This document shows positions 19,526 through 28,116 of a stretch of DNA of 64,000 bases, in pieces. The notes under the pieces were generated by a model. The model did no database searches. It was not told the DNA's origin and saw only the letters and a program-made list of their open reading frames with translations. Source of the stretch: Marinobacter pelagius (GTDB lineage: Bacteria; Pseudomonadota; Gammaproteobacteria; Pseudomonadales; Oleiphilaceae); the NCBI RefSeq assembly GCF_003315345.1, contig NZ_QNRO01000009.1, positions 62,001 to 126,000 of the forward strand, given 5' to 3'. The translations under genes were made by a program, and so were the position numbers. Position 1 is the first letter of the stretch. The number at the start of each line of letters is the position of its first letter.

Positions 19526-20342
19526 CCCGGCCGGTGACCAGTCGAACCGGCACGGTTTCGAAGTAGATATTGCGGGTCCGGATGTGAGCGCCGGTGGGTC
19601 CTCCCAGTTCTTCCGGCGCCATTTCCTCCAGGGCCACCGACTCGGACTTTCCGGAACTGTCCTTGAAGCTGTCGGCGAGCACCCAGAGAGGTTTGCCCTG
19701 TTCCCGGGCAGCGAGGGCGAGCAGATAGGTGCCGCTCTTGTTCACGAAGTGCTGGTCTGAAAGCCAGGTGTCACAGCCGCTGAAGACGATATCCGCCTCG
19801 GCCATGAACAGTCCGGTCTGGGCATCGGTAATCAAGGTTACCGGGACGCCCAGTTCGTCCAGCTCCCGGGCCAGGGTGAACCCCTCGTTGCCCGGACTGC
19901 TCTGGGTGCAGATAACCGAGAAGGGGTGCTGTCGCTCAGCGAGCAAGCGGAACAGGGCGAGCACCTGGGAACTCCGGCTGTGGGTCAGGATGGCGGCGTT
20001 CTCCGGCACCAGCTCGAAGGCGCTGAGCGCCACCCGTTCATTGGCCCGGATCAGCTGCTCCAGCACCGAGGCAACCACCGGGACAGCTTGCTCGGATACC
20101 TTCTCGCTGTTTCGCCAGGGGCCAAACAGTTCACGGCAGCGTGTCACCGCGTTAGCCAGCGGCACCATGCTGGGACGGGTGCGAGTCAGGTCATCAAACA
20201 ATTCCTCCAGCGCGTTAGCCGGCACAACCTCCCCAATCAGCCATTGCCGGACCTCCTGAAGAACCTTTTGTGCCAGCTGCGTTGCGCCGGACTGGTTGTC
20301 TTTCCTGACGGCCTCGACAATGGCCCTGGCCCTCTGATCCAT
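19479..20342 (-). CDS. eIF2B-like / sugar-phosphate isomerase-like protein
   Basis: This 287-residue protein has the fold of the initiation factor 2B alpha/beta/delta family, which in bacteria includes methylthioribose-1-phosphate and ribose-1,5-bisphosphate isomerase relatives. Recognisable segments are LTHSRSSQVLALF (phosphate-binding loop), CTQSSPGNEGFTLARELDELGVPVTLI, and IVFSGCDTW with VNKSGTYLLALAA, where a catalytic-type aspartate is present. The substrate is unknown. GGAG eight bases before the ATG supports the start. The tail-to-tail overlap with hrpB is in different frames. Confidence 0.85.
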   Translation of the reverse strand: MDQRARAIVEAVRKDNQSGATQLAQKVLQEVRQWLIGEVVPANALEELFDDLTRTRPSMVPLANAVTRCRELFGPWRNSEKVSEQAVPVVASVLEQLIRANERVALSAFELVPENAAILTHSRSSQVLALFRLLAERQHPFSVICTQSSPGNEGFTLARELDELGVPVTLITDAQTGLFMAEADIVFSGCDTWLSDQHFVNKSGTYLLALAAREQGKPLWVLADSFKDSSGKSESVALEEMAPEELGGPTGAHIRTRNIYFETVPVRLVTGRVSDLGVFSFPAEPRR

Positions 20343-20410
20343 GGTGGTGACTCCGGCTCCCGAATTTATGCCTGGTTAACCAGAGCCTAGCAGGGATTGC
20401 CGGGCCGCAC

Positions 20411-20779
20411 TCACGGAACAACCTTGCGGCTTTTCTGCAGGTAAATCGAGCCCTCGCGTTCGACCGTTTCCGGATCGGCATATTCGGAGGCTTCGTGCAC
20501 CAATTCCAGGCGCTCGGCCAGGTCGTCGAATTCCCCGTTCAGTTTATTCAGAGCGTTTTCCAGGGTGTAGGTCAGCTGATGGATCTCGTTCATGGCTTCG
20601 GGGTTCAGTTCTCCGGCCAGTAACTTGTCGAGCTTGTTGTTATATTTGGAGAAATTGGTCACGGCCTGTTCCAGGGTTTCTGCCGGTTCGCCCTCGTAAT
20701 GCTCGTAATCTTCGGCGAGTGCGGGCAGGGAGAACATCAGGGCGGCTGCAACAAGGGTCAGATTACGGGTAATTTTCAT
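20411..20779 (-). CDS. Small periplasmic protein (DUF6746-like)
   Basis: The 122-residue product has a clear signal peptide, with cleavage after LPALA, leaving a mature acidic helical protein of about 100 residues. It contains EGEPAETLEQAV and a heptad-rich segment near residues 60-95, suggesting a small helical bundle or coiled coil. I associate it with a family of short secreted proteins of unknown function. AGGAAGG precedes the ATG. It lies 68 bases upstream of the eIF2B-like gene on the same strand. Confidence 0.7.
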   Translation of the reverse strand: MKITRNLTLVAAALMFSLPALAEDYEHYEGEPAETLEQAVTNFSKYNNKLDKLLAGELNPEAMNEIHQLTYTLENALNKLNGEFDDLAERLELVHEASEYADPETVEREGSIYLQKSRKVVP

Positions 20780-20930
20780 AGGACCTTCCTCAGTGATTTA
20801 TCAAGAATACGAATTATTATCACTTGTCTTGAGGTAATCCATGAGATGGATCAATAAATGATCGAGAATACCTATTGTCAGATGCCCGAAGCTGAATAAA
20901 ATGCGTTCAGTTTCCCATCAGGCCGTTACC

Positions 20931-21746
20931 ATGCAGTTTGTTTCCTTCAATGCGTTCCGTACCCTCGGATTCCCCGATACCACGGTGCTCAAGCCCGAGC
21001 ACTACCTGCAGCACAAGGCGCTGCTGCAGGAAGCAGACTGGGTCCTGTTCCCGGAGTACTGGCAACTCAATGCCCTGGTCCACGGCCTCAAGTGCCGGGT
21101 GTTTCCCAGCGTTGCCAGCTACCGCATCGGTCATGACAAGATCGAGATGACCCGTGCCTTCCAGACTGTGGCCCCGGAGCACACGCCCTGGACGATGATC
21201 GAGGCCAACGGCCCGCTGGAACGGGACATGATCTGGGACGCCATGGGCCTGCCTTTCGTGGCCAAGCTGCCCAAGGCCAGCATGGGCGAAGGCGTGTGGC
21301 TGATCGAGACCCGGGGAGACTGGCGCCGTTACTGTGAGCGCACCGAGGTGCTCTATGCCCAGGAATATCTGCCCATCGACCGGGATGTCCGGGTCGTGGT
21401 GATTGGTGACGAGGTCCTGACGGCCTACTGGCGAACCCAGGCTGACCAGGGTTTTTACAACAATGTGGCCCGGGGCGGGCAGATCGACAACAGCCCGGTA
21501 CCCGAGGCGGTGACGGACCTGGCACTGCGGCTGGCCCGGGGGCTGGAGGTGGACCATGCCGGGTTCGATATCGCCCTGGTGCAAGGTTATCCCTATGTAC
21601 TTGAATTCAATCGGCTTTTTGGCAACAAGGGCCTGGACAGGGGCACTGACCTGCAGCAGGCCATCCTGGGCTACCTGAGCCGACAGAGTGAGCCCCGGGA
21701 CCCGGACGGCCCCACCGGGCCGCCGTTGTGGCCGGTGGCGGTCTGA
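20931..21746 (+). CDS. RimK-like ATP-grasp protein
   Basis: The 271-residue protein has the ATP-grasp order: an N-terminal alpha/beta domain, then LPFVAKLPKASMGEGVWLIE (nucleotide-binding loop), AQEYLPIDRDVRVVVIGD and a C-terminal metal-binding stretch VLEFNRLFGNKGL. RimK relatives ligate an amino acid to a carboxylate; the substrate here is unknown. The start at 20931 (MQFVSFNAFR) is preferred because AGG lies nine bases upstream and 20901 adds a non-conserved stretch with no ribosome site. It precedes ornithine decarboxylase by 185 bases with a terminator between. Confidence 0.82.
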   Translation: MQFVSFNAFRTLGFPDTTVLKPEHYLQHKALLQEADWVLFPEYWQLNALVHGLKCRVFPSVASYRIGHDKIEMTRAFQTVAPEHTPWTMIEANGPLERDMIWDAMGLPFVAKLPKASMGEGVWLIETRGDWRRYCERTEVLYAQEYLPIDRDVRVVVIGDEVLTAYWRTQADQGFYNNVARGGQIDNSPVPEAVTDLALRLARGLEVDHAGFDIALVQGYPYVLEFNRLFGNKGLDRGTDLQQAILGYLSRQSEPRDPDGPTGPPLWPVAV

Positions 21747-21865
21747 GCCCACGCTTTCGCGCCAATTTCCGTGCCATAACCCACCGGGTCTGGCCGTTTT
21801 ACTTATGGGTAGATATGCGCATTTGCGGTGATCGGAGAAAAGCCCGATGATCGCGCCATCTTACG

Positions 21866-21897
21866 GGTGCTGCAGCGTTGCTGTAGCGCCTTTTTTT
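21866..21897 (+). terminator. Rho-independent terminator before ornithine decarboxylase
   Basis: An eleven-pair stem (21866-21876 with 21880-21890, two G-T pairs, loop GTT) is followed by seven T residues at 21891-21897. It ends the ATP-grasp transcript or, since it lies 34 bases before the decarboxylase ATG, could act as a leader attenuator for that gene. Confidence 0.85.
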
Positions 21898-21931
21898 ATG
21901 CCTGCTTGCCCTGTGGAGGGAAACACCACCC

Positions 21932-23107
21932 ATGACCGAAGCCGTTAACGCCAACATCGCCGATTACTACGACGCCGAGACCTTCAAGCGCATCAAGGAT
22001 TTCGCCGACACCAAAGAAACGCCGTTTGTGGTGATCGATACCAAAACCATCGATCGTCAGTACAACGAGCTGGTGGAAGGCTTTCCCTACGCCAAGGTCT
22101 ACTACGCGGTGAAGGCGAACCCGGCGCCCCAGATCCTGTCCATGCTGCGGGACAAGGGTGCCAACTTCGACATCGCGTCGGTGTATGAGCTGGAGAAAGT
22201 GCTGGCCCTGGGCGTGACCGGTGACCGGATCAGTTACGGCAACACCATCAAGAAGGCGAAGGACATCCGCACCTTCTATGAGCAGGGGGTGCGCCTGTTT
22301 GCCACTGATTCCGAGGCCGACTTGCGCAACATTGCCAGGGCGGCTCCGGGTTCGAAGGTGTACGTTCGCATCCTGACCGAGGGCACCCTGACCGCCGACT
22401 GGCCGTTGTCGCGCAAGTTTGGCTGTCAGACCGACATGGCCATGGACCTGCTGATCCTGGCTCGTGACTTGGGCCTGGTGCCCTACGGCGTGTCCTTCCA
22501 TGTCGGTTCCCAGCAGCGTGAAATCGGCGCCTGGGATGCGGCGTTGAACAAGGTGAAGGTGATTTTCGAGCGCCTGAAGGAAGAGGACGGCATCGAGCTG
22601 AAGATGATCAACATGGGCGGTGGCTTCCCGGCCAACTACATCACCAGGACTAATGATCTGGGGGTGTACGCCGAGGAGATTGCCCGGTTCCTGCGCGAGG
22701 ATTTTGGTGATGAGCTGCCGGAGATCATCATCGAGCCGGGGCGGTCACTGATTTCCAACGCCGGCGTGCTGGTGAGCGAGGTGGTGTTGATTTCCCGGAA
22801 GTCCCGCACCGCCCTGCACCGCTGGGTCTATACCGATGTGGGCAAATTCTCGGGGCTGATTGAGACGCTGGATGAGTCCATCAAATTCCCGATCTGGACG
22901 GAGAAGTCCGGCGAGGGCGAGGACTGTGTGATTGCGGGGCCGACCTGTGACAGTGCCGATATCATGTACGAGCATCACAAGTATCCGCTGCCGCTGAATC
23001 TGGCCATCGGGGATCGGATGTACTGGCTTTCTACCGGGGCCTATACGACGACCTACAGTGCCATCGAGTTTAACGGGTTTCCTCCGCTCGAGGACTACTA
23101 CATCTGA
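21932..23107 (+). CDS. speC: Ornithine decarboxylase (PLP fold III)
   Basis: The enzyme removes CO2 from ornithine to make putrescine, the entry to polyamines. The 391-residue protein has the fold III (alanine-racemase-like) barrel with PLP-lysine in YYAVKANPAP, HVGSQQ, the glycine-rich GGGFP, and the EPGRS phosphate motif. The C-terminal catalytic cysteine lies in GPTCDSADIMYE. It is the short Pseudomonas type rather than the large E. coli SpeC. Lysine as an alternative substrate cannot be excluded. GGAGGGAAA precedes the ATG. A strong terminator stands in its leader. Confidence 0.9.
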   Translation: MTEAVNANIADYYDAETFKRIKDFADTKETPFVVIDTKTIDRQYNELVEGFPYAKVYYAVKANPAPQILSMLRDKGANFDIASVYELEKVLALGVTGDRISYGNTIKKAKDIRTFYEQGVRLFATDSEADLRNIARAAPGSKVYVRILTEGTLTADWPLSRKFGCQTDMAMDLLILARDLGLVPYGVSFHVGSQQREIGAWDAALNKVKVIFERLKEEDGIELKMINMGGGFPANYITRTNDLGVYAEEIARFLREDFGDELPEIIIEPGRSLISNAGVLVSEVVLISRKSRTALHRWVYTDVGKFSGLIETLDESIKFPIWTEKSGEGEDCVIAGPTCDSADIMYEHHKYPLPLNLAIGDRMYWLSTGAYTTTYSAIEFNGFPPLEDYYI

Positions 23108-23141
23108 GTTTGGAGTCTGGCTGAGGCAAGGGATGCCCGAC

Positions 23142-24371
23142 TCAGGGGTCAGAAGAAAGCCTTCTTCTGACCCCATCTTCACTCTTCTCCTTCCGTCTCA
23201 AATCCAACGTAAACGCCAGCGGCAAAACCACCACGCTATAACCAATCATCACCAACACCGCATGGCGCACATCACCGGTCCAGTCGGCCAGCAGTCCGCC
23301 GAGCATGGGCACGGAGAATGCCAGGGTATAACCCACCAGGAAGGTGCCGGCGGACAGGCGGCCGGTTTCTTCGGGGCGGACCAGCAAGGGCGGCAGTGCC
23401 ACCAGCAGGATCAACAGGATGCCGGCAACGAAACTCATCAGGGTGGCACTGGCGATGGACCACCAGCCGTCGAGGGCGATGGTGCCGGCGGTGCCGAGGA
23501 TGCTGAGGGTCGCCATGGTAACGATCAGAGTTCGGCGGCCGACCCAGGCGCGGGCGAATTTGAGCATGGTCAGGGAGGCGAAGACCTGGGCGATGTTAAA
23601 CCAGAACAGGGCTTCGGAGAGTTTGTCGAACTGGCCCTGCTGTTCGAGCAGGTTGCCCATGTAGGCGTTGAGGCCGAAGAACATGGAGCCGGAGAGGCCC
23701 AGCAGCAGGCCGAGTTTCAGGGTCAGGGGGTTGCTCCAGTCCGGAAGCCAGGCGGCTTTGCGGACCGGGCGGGCCAGGTCCCGTCTGGGCAGAAACAGAG
23801 CGGTGGCGACCAGCAAGGCCGGCAGCGACCAGGCGATCAGGGTGGCGCGCCAGCTTTTATCCAGCAGGGGCATAAGCACCGGCAGGGTGACGCCGGCGCC
23901 GATGAATTCGCCCATGAGCATGCCGTTCATGTAGATGGCGGTGCCCAGGGCCAGGTGGTGCGGCTGCAGCCACCGTGGTAACAACGCCGGCAGCGCCGGC
24001 TGCATCATGGCCACCCCCAGGCCCATGACGGCACTGGCAATCATCAGGGTCAGGGTTTCAGGGGCGAGGCCACGGCTGGCGGAGCCGATCACCATGATGA
24101 CCATGGCCAGCGCCAGGGTATTTCTCGGTCCGATGCGGGAGATGGCCAGGGAGCCGGGCATGGCGCCGATGGCAAGCATCAGGATGGGCAGGGTGGTCAG
24201 GGCACCGGTCAGGGCCTTGGAGAGGGCGAGTTCCTCGCCGATGAAGGGAGCCAGAGGAGGCGCCACCAGCACGGGGATGCGCAGGTAAACGCCGGATAGC
24301 CAAAGCAACACCGCCACCGGCAGCAGTCGGGCTGGCGGTGGCGGTGTGGTCGCGGCCTGGTGTTCAGCCAC
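23142..24371 (-). CDS. MFS transporter, CynX/NimT family
   Basis: This 409-residue protein has twelve predicted helices. The segments LLWLSGVYLRIPVLVAPPL and ALPALLPRWLQPHHLALGTA fit the CynX/NimT branch of the major facilitator superfamily, which takes up cyanate, nitroimidazoles or other small anions. It begins 11 bases after ectC on the same strand, so co-transcription is very likely and gives a link to ectoine metabolism. Its last codons lie inside a 12-pair hairpin (23145-23174), suggesting that element created the present C-terminus. Confidence 0.85.
   Translation of the reverse strand: MAEHQAATTPPPPARLLPVAVLLWLSGVYLRIPVLVAPPLAPFIGEELALSKALTGALTTLPILMLAIGAMPGSLAISRIGPRNTLALAMVIMVIGSASRGLAPETLTLMIASAVMGLGVAMMQPALPALLPRWLQPHHLALGTAIYMNGMLMGEFIGAGVTLPVLMPLLDKSWRATLIAWSLPALLVATALFLPRRDLARPVRKAAWLPDWSNPLTLKLGLLLGLSGSMFFGLNAYMGNLLEQQGQFDKLSEALFWFNIAQVFASLTMLKFARAWVGRRTLIVTMATLSILGTAGTIALDGWWSIASATLMSFVAGILLILLVALPPLLVRPEETGRLSAGTFLVGYTLAFSVPMLGGLLADWTGDVRHAVLVMIGYSVVVLPLAFTLDLRRKEKSEDGVRRRLSSDP
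23145..23174. repeat. Perfect hairpin, REP-like
   Basis: GGGGTCAGAAGA (23145-23156) is perfectly complementary to 23163-23174 around a six-base loop. It lies between convergent genes and encodes the last residues of the MFS protein. The GGGGTCAG...CTGACCCC arms resemble REP hairpins mobilised by RAYT transposases in gammaproteobacteria; this is recall, not a search result. It lacks a T-run on either strand. Confidence 0.7.
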
Positions 24372-24382
24372 GGTATGCCGGA

Positions 24383-24784
24383 TCAGTCTTCGCTGGTGTC
24401 CGGCAGGTAGGCGCCGTCTTCGTCGTGGATCTCACGGCCGGTGACCGGCGGGTTGAAGGCGCAGATGAGGCGCATGTCTTCGGTGCCGCCGTACAGGGTG
24501 TGCCGGTCGTGCTTGTCCAGGGCGTACAGAGTGCCGTCGGTGATTTCATGTACTTCGCCGGTGGCGAGGTCCTTGATACGGCCGTTACCGGCTACACAGT
24601 ACACGGCTTCCAGGTGGTGCTTGTACCAGAAGGTGTGTTCAGAGCCGGCCTTGATGATGGTCTCGTGGAAGGAGAATCCCATGCCGTCTTTCTTCAGCAG
24701 CAGCCGGCGGCTGGTCCATTGCTTGTCGCTGACCTCGCGCTCGGTACCGATAATGTCTTGCACTCGTACAATTTTCATTCGCAT
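24383..24784 (-). CDS. ectC: Ectoine synthase (no ectA or ectB nearby)
   Basis: EctC closes N-gamma-acetyl-diaminobutyrate to ectoine, an osmolyte. The 133-residue cupin matches family length. Conserved signatures include [19 protein letters not shown], the metal-binding region [14 protein letters not shown] and [12 protein letters not shown]. The first ATG is at 24784, with an in-frame ATG at 24778 closer to the usual MKIVRV start. The neighbours are a GTPase and an MFS transporter; no acetyltransferase, transaminase or aspartokinase is present in this window. The gene could be a second copy or a true solitary ectC. Confidence 0.92.
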   Translation of the reverse strand: MRMKIVRVQDIIGTEREVSDKQWTSRRLLLKKDGMGFSFHETIIKAGSEHTFWYKHHLEAVYCVAGNGRIKDLATGEVHEITDGTLYALDKHDRHTLYGGTEDMRLICAFNPPVTGREIHDEDGAYLPDTSED

Positions 24785-24828
24785 TCCTCATTTTGTGATG
24801 GAATAGCCATACAGTATAAACATGCGCC

Positions 24829-26259
24829 TCAGGCCCGGTTCAACCGCCAGTCGTCATAAGCCGACATCGCCTGCTCGATGGCCGTAGTTAAATTTTCTCT
24901 CTGCTGGTGGGTCAGGGGCCGCTGTTTCCGGCACCGGTCAAAAGCCCGCTGAATCTCCCGCCGGCTGGTCTTGTCGAGCTGTTCCAGCCAGTGGTGATCG
25001 GCCGGCTCCAGTTCCAGCAGGTCACGTCCGGCGTGGTTCCGGTGGCTGATATGCCACCAGTGGTCCACGGCCCGCCCTAATACAACATAGCCGAACTGGC
25101 TGTCCTGTACAGGCCCGAAACTGGCAGTTTTCAGGCCGTCCTTCAGGGGCCCGATGTTCAGTGCCGGGAGCAGCAGCCGGTCGCCGTAGAAATAGCTGCC
25201 GGCGGCACCAATCAGGCCGCCGACCAGGGCCCCGGTCCCCAGGGAGGAGCCCAGGGTCATGGCATCGATGCCGGCGCCGCCCACAGCGCCGGCGCCAAAG
25301 CCTGCGGTGGCCAGGTAGCGCTTGCTGACCGCCCAGTGTTTGCGGGTGTCCTCGGAAAACAGGTCATGCTGGCTGTGCCACTGGAGTTCCGCTTCCTGGC
25401 GCCGGATGCGCTGGTGCTGGTACAGGTGCTCGATGTCGATGCGCAGGGTCTGTTCCCGCTTGCGCTGGTGCCGGTACCATCGGTCCCGCAGGGTTTCCGC
25501 GAGGCTGGCATCGCTGGTTTCGGCCACCTGGTTCAGGGTCAGGGTGCGCTTTTCCTGGTAGGACATCAGGTCTTCCAGGGCCCTGGCAATCAGGCTGGCA
25601 GACTGATGCCTGCGCTGGTGACGTTGTTCGGACAGGTACCGGGTGGCCCTTTCCAGCGGTTTCTCCCAGTCAGGCTCCAGTTGGCCGAATGCCCGTAACA
25701 GGCTGAGATGTTGTTCGAACGGGGCGCGAACGGCGTCGAATTTGCGGACTACCTGGAAGAACTGGCCGAGTGCCGACTGCCAGGTATCACTGTGATCGTC
25801 CTCGCCGATGCTGTTGATCAGGGCCAGGCTCGGGCGGCCGGTCCAGCGCAGGATGGTCATCTCGGCTTCGTGTTCGGCGCTGTAGGGCACCGACCCATCC
25901 ACCACGTAGATGATACCCGCTCCTTCCATGATCGGCGCCAGCAGTTCGCATTCATCCACAAACCGGTCATCCCCCCGGTGCTGAAACACAAACGCCCTGA
26001 CCGTCTCCGGGTGGTCCGAGGCGGAGATGCTGTGGGCCTCCAGCCATTGCAGCACCCGCCGGGGGCGCTGGAAGCCGGGGGTGTCCACCAGGGTGTAGAG
26101 TTTCTGGCCGTCGACGGTCAGCGGATAGTCCTGCCGGGCCCGGGTGGTGCCCGGTTCCAGGGCAATGGCGATGGCGTCGTTCTGGGACAAGGTGGCCACG
26201 ATACTCGACTTACCCTTGTTCGGGTGGCCGACGACGGCGAACACCGGTGCTGTGGTCAT
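24829..26259 (-). CDS. GTPase with DUF3482 domain
   Basis: This 476-residue protein opens with a P-loop GTPase domain: GHPNKGKSS (G1, residues 11-19), TTRARQ (G2) and DTPGF (G3). The segment VDGSVPYSAEHEAEM follows in the switch region. The C-terminal half is charged and helical, with a glycine-rich hydrophobic stretch GAGAVGGAGIDAMTLGSSLG that resembles a membrane-inserting hairpin. The family is assigned to DUF3482; the role is unknown. It overlaps the upstream DUF2868 gene by four bases, so the two are a coupled pair. Confidence 0.88.
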   Translation of the reverse strand: MTTAPVFAVVGHPNKGKSSIVATLSQNDAIAIALEPGTTRARQDYPLTVDGQKLYTLVDTPGFQRPRRVLQWLEAHSISASDHPETVRAFVFQHRGDDRFVDECELLAPIMEGAGIIYVVDGSVPYSAEHEAEMTILRWTGRPSLALINSIGEDDHSDTWQSALGQFFQVVRKFDAVRAPFEQHLSLLRAFGQLEPDWEKPLERATRYLSEQRHQRRHQSASLIARALEDLMSYQEKRTLTLNQVAETSDASLAETLRDRWYRHQRKREQTLRIDIEHLYQHQRIRRQEAELQWHSQHDLFSEDTRKHWAVSKRYLATAGFGAGAVGGAGIDAMTLGSSLGTGALVGGLIGAAGSYFYGDRLLLPALNIGPLKDGLKTASFGPVQDSQFGYVVLGRAVDHWWHISHRNHAGRDLLELEPADHHWLEQLDKTSRREIQRAFDRCRKQRPLTHQQRENLTTAIEQAMSAYDDWRLNRA

Positions 26260-27668
26260 GGCTGGACGCTCCCGGCCAGGTAGGGATCCGGCTCATCGGT
26301 GGGTGGCAGCGCGACGGAGGCAAAGCCCGGGGCCAGGCGCTCGGTGAATCGGAGCCAGGGTTGCACCAGGTGTGTTTCCGGGGCCCGGTTCGGGTCACTG
26401 GCCAGGGGCAGCAGGGTCACCCGGGTACCTGATGGCCAGCGTTCGCGAGCGGTTTCCAGGAAGTCGTGCAGTTCCCCGGTGGGTGGTTCCCAGCTGCGGG
26501 TGACGACAATCACCGCTGGCTTTTTCTGGCCAGTCAGTTGGTTGCCCACTTGCGCCAGTACCTCGTCGTCCTGGGCCAGGGTGGCCCGGCCTCCGGCCCG
26601 GAAATTGCGGTTATCCGGCGCCTGCAGGCGTTGGGGCAGTTCCGGTTCCCCGGCTCCGGCCCAGCAGATCAGGATGGGCGTGTCCGGTAGGAGGTCCGGG
26701 CGTGCCCGGGTCCGGGTGTCGGGCAGGTCGGCGGCATCGTTGTGGCTGCTGCCGGTATCCAGGGTGGCGGTTTCCATCCGGTACAACAGTGCCTGCATGC
26801 CCGGATGACGGGCCAGCAAATGGGCGGTTCGGTGCCGTAGCAGACCCTGGCTGAGGATCAGCAGCAGTACCCGCGGTATCACGGTCCAGGTCAGCCAGAG
26901 CATGACCACGAACGGCCACCACTGACCCCAGCGGGAAGGATCAATCCCGGTTGTGCCCGAAGCCGCCCGGAAGAAACGGGTGGCTTCCACCAGCTCCAGG
27001 GACGGCACCGCCACGGGCCAGAGCCAGGACCAGGGCGTGGCCAGGGTGATGACCAGGCTGTGGTAGCCGGAGGCCGCAGTATCCAGGGTGGTGCTCCAGC
27101 CGAAGGCCAGATCCTGGACCACGACCATCACCAGCAGGGTGGCGAGGCCGGCAAGGCCGAAAGCAACACCGCCGGCATGGGCAGCGCGGGCCATGAGCAG
27201 TGGCTGGAGCCGGGCCCGTGTGGGGCTGGCGTGGTCCCGGTGGAGCCGTTTCAGCAACCAGCGCCAGGGTTGCCAGCCGACCAGTGCCTGCACGGTGGTT
27301 GCCAGCGCCAGCAGCAGCTGGAACAGGACAAACGCCAGGATCACGGTGATGTTGATGCGCTGGCCGCCGTCATAGAACAGCAAGCCCAGCATGGTGAGGA
27401 TGCCGATCAGGCATCCGGCGGCCACGAAGCCGCCATTGACCCGACACCAGAGGCGCAGCTCGCGGCTGCCGGCGGTGACGGTGCCACCCGGACCGGACAG
27501 ACGATCCATGTGTGCCAGCCAGTGCGAGGCGTCGGGGGTTATTCCCTGCTGCTCGCAGTCGAGGGCAAAGCGACGGTCCCGTCGGTGGAGGAAAGCGGAG
27601 GGCTGGTCCCTGTCCCGCTGGATACGGTCGTCAAAATCCAGCAGCAGACGAAGGGGGTTCTGGCTCAT
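26256..27668 (-). CDS. DUF2868 membrane protein, GTPase partner
   Basis: This product of 470 residues has about four to five membrane segments in its first 300 residues, for example VAAGCLIGILTMLGLLF and ALATTVQALVG. A soluble C-terminal domain follows with PILICWAGAGEPELPQ and AVIVVTRSWEPPTGELHDFL. The start at 27668 (MSQNPLRLL) is used because AGGA lies eight bases upstream; a frame from 27686 adds six residues without support. It overlaps the DUF3482 GTPase start by four bases, implying one complex. Function is unknown. Confidence 0.85.
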   Translation of the reverse strand: MSQNPLRLLLDFDDRIQRDRDQPSAFLHRRDRRFALDCEQQGITPDASHWLAHMDRLSGPGGTVTAGSRELRLWCRVNGGFVAAGCLIGILTMLGLLFYDGGQRINITVILAFVLFQLLLALATTVQALVGWQPWRWLLKRLHRDHASPTRARLQPLLMARAAHAGGVAFGLAGLATLLVMVVVQDLAFGWSTTLDTAASGYHSLVITLATPWSWLWPVAVPSLELVEATRFFRAASGTTGIDPSRWGQWWPFVVMLWLTWTVIPRVLLLILSQGLLRHRTAHLLARHPGMQALLYRMETATLDTGSSHNDAADLPDTRTRARPDLLPDTPILICWAGAGEPELPQRLQAPDNRNFRAGGRATLAQDDEVLAQVGNQLTGQKKPAVIVVTRSWEPPTGELHDFLETARERWPSGTRVTLLPLASDPNRAPETHLVQPWLRFTERLAPGFASVALPPTDEPDPYLAGSVQP

Positions 27669-27755
27669 GCAGTGTCCTGGTGGCAAATTCGGTCATTGGT
27701 GCTTTGCTGTTAGCATATAGGCAATCCCGATCCTGATACCAGCCAATGGAAGCCC

Positions 27756-28115
27756 ATGCCCCACCACCTGATGAATCTGCGCCATGTACCCGATGACGAG
27801 GCCGACGAGATCCGGGCCCTGTTCGACGAACACGGGGTTCGCTATTACGAGACGCCCCCGAGCCGCTGGGGTATCAGTATGGGGGGCTTCTGGGTGCACG
27901 ATGACGATGAGGCTGCCCGTGCGCGATCGTTGCTGGACGAATACCAGAGGCAGCGTCGAGACCGGCAGCGGGAGGATTTTGAAGCGCGCCAGGCCCGGGG
28001 TGAAACGGGTTTCTGGCACAGCTTCCGCCGGAAGCCGGTGACCATCCTTGCCGCCTGTGTCGCCATACTGGTAATCCTGGCGTTAACCCTCGCGCCTTTC
28101 GTTGGTCTCGGCTAG
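27756..28115 (+). CDS. Small C-terminally anchored protein (DUF6164-like)
   Basis: The 119-residue product has an N-terminal soluble part of signal-transduction-like fold (LMNLRHVPDDEADEIRALFDE), a central charged helix EYQRQRRDRQREDFEARQ, and one C-terminal membrane segment near residues 95-115. It would be inserted tail-first in the inner membrane. I associate it with the DUF6164 family, of unknown function. It is divergent from the DUF2868 gene and convergent with the hydrolase, ending one base away. Confidence 0.78.
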   Translation: MPHHLMNLRHVPDDEADEIRALFDEHGVRYYETPPSRWGISMGGFWVHDDDEAARARSLLDEYQRQRRDRQREDFEARQARGETGFWHSFRRKPVTILAACVAILVILALTLAPFVGLG

Positions 28116-28116
28116 A

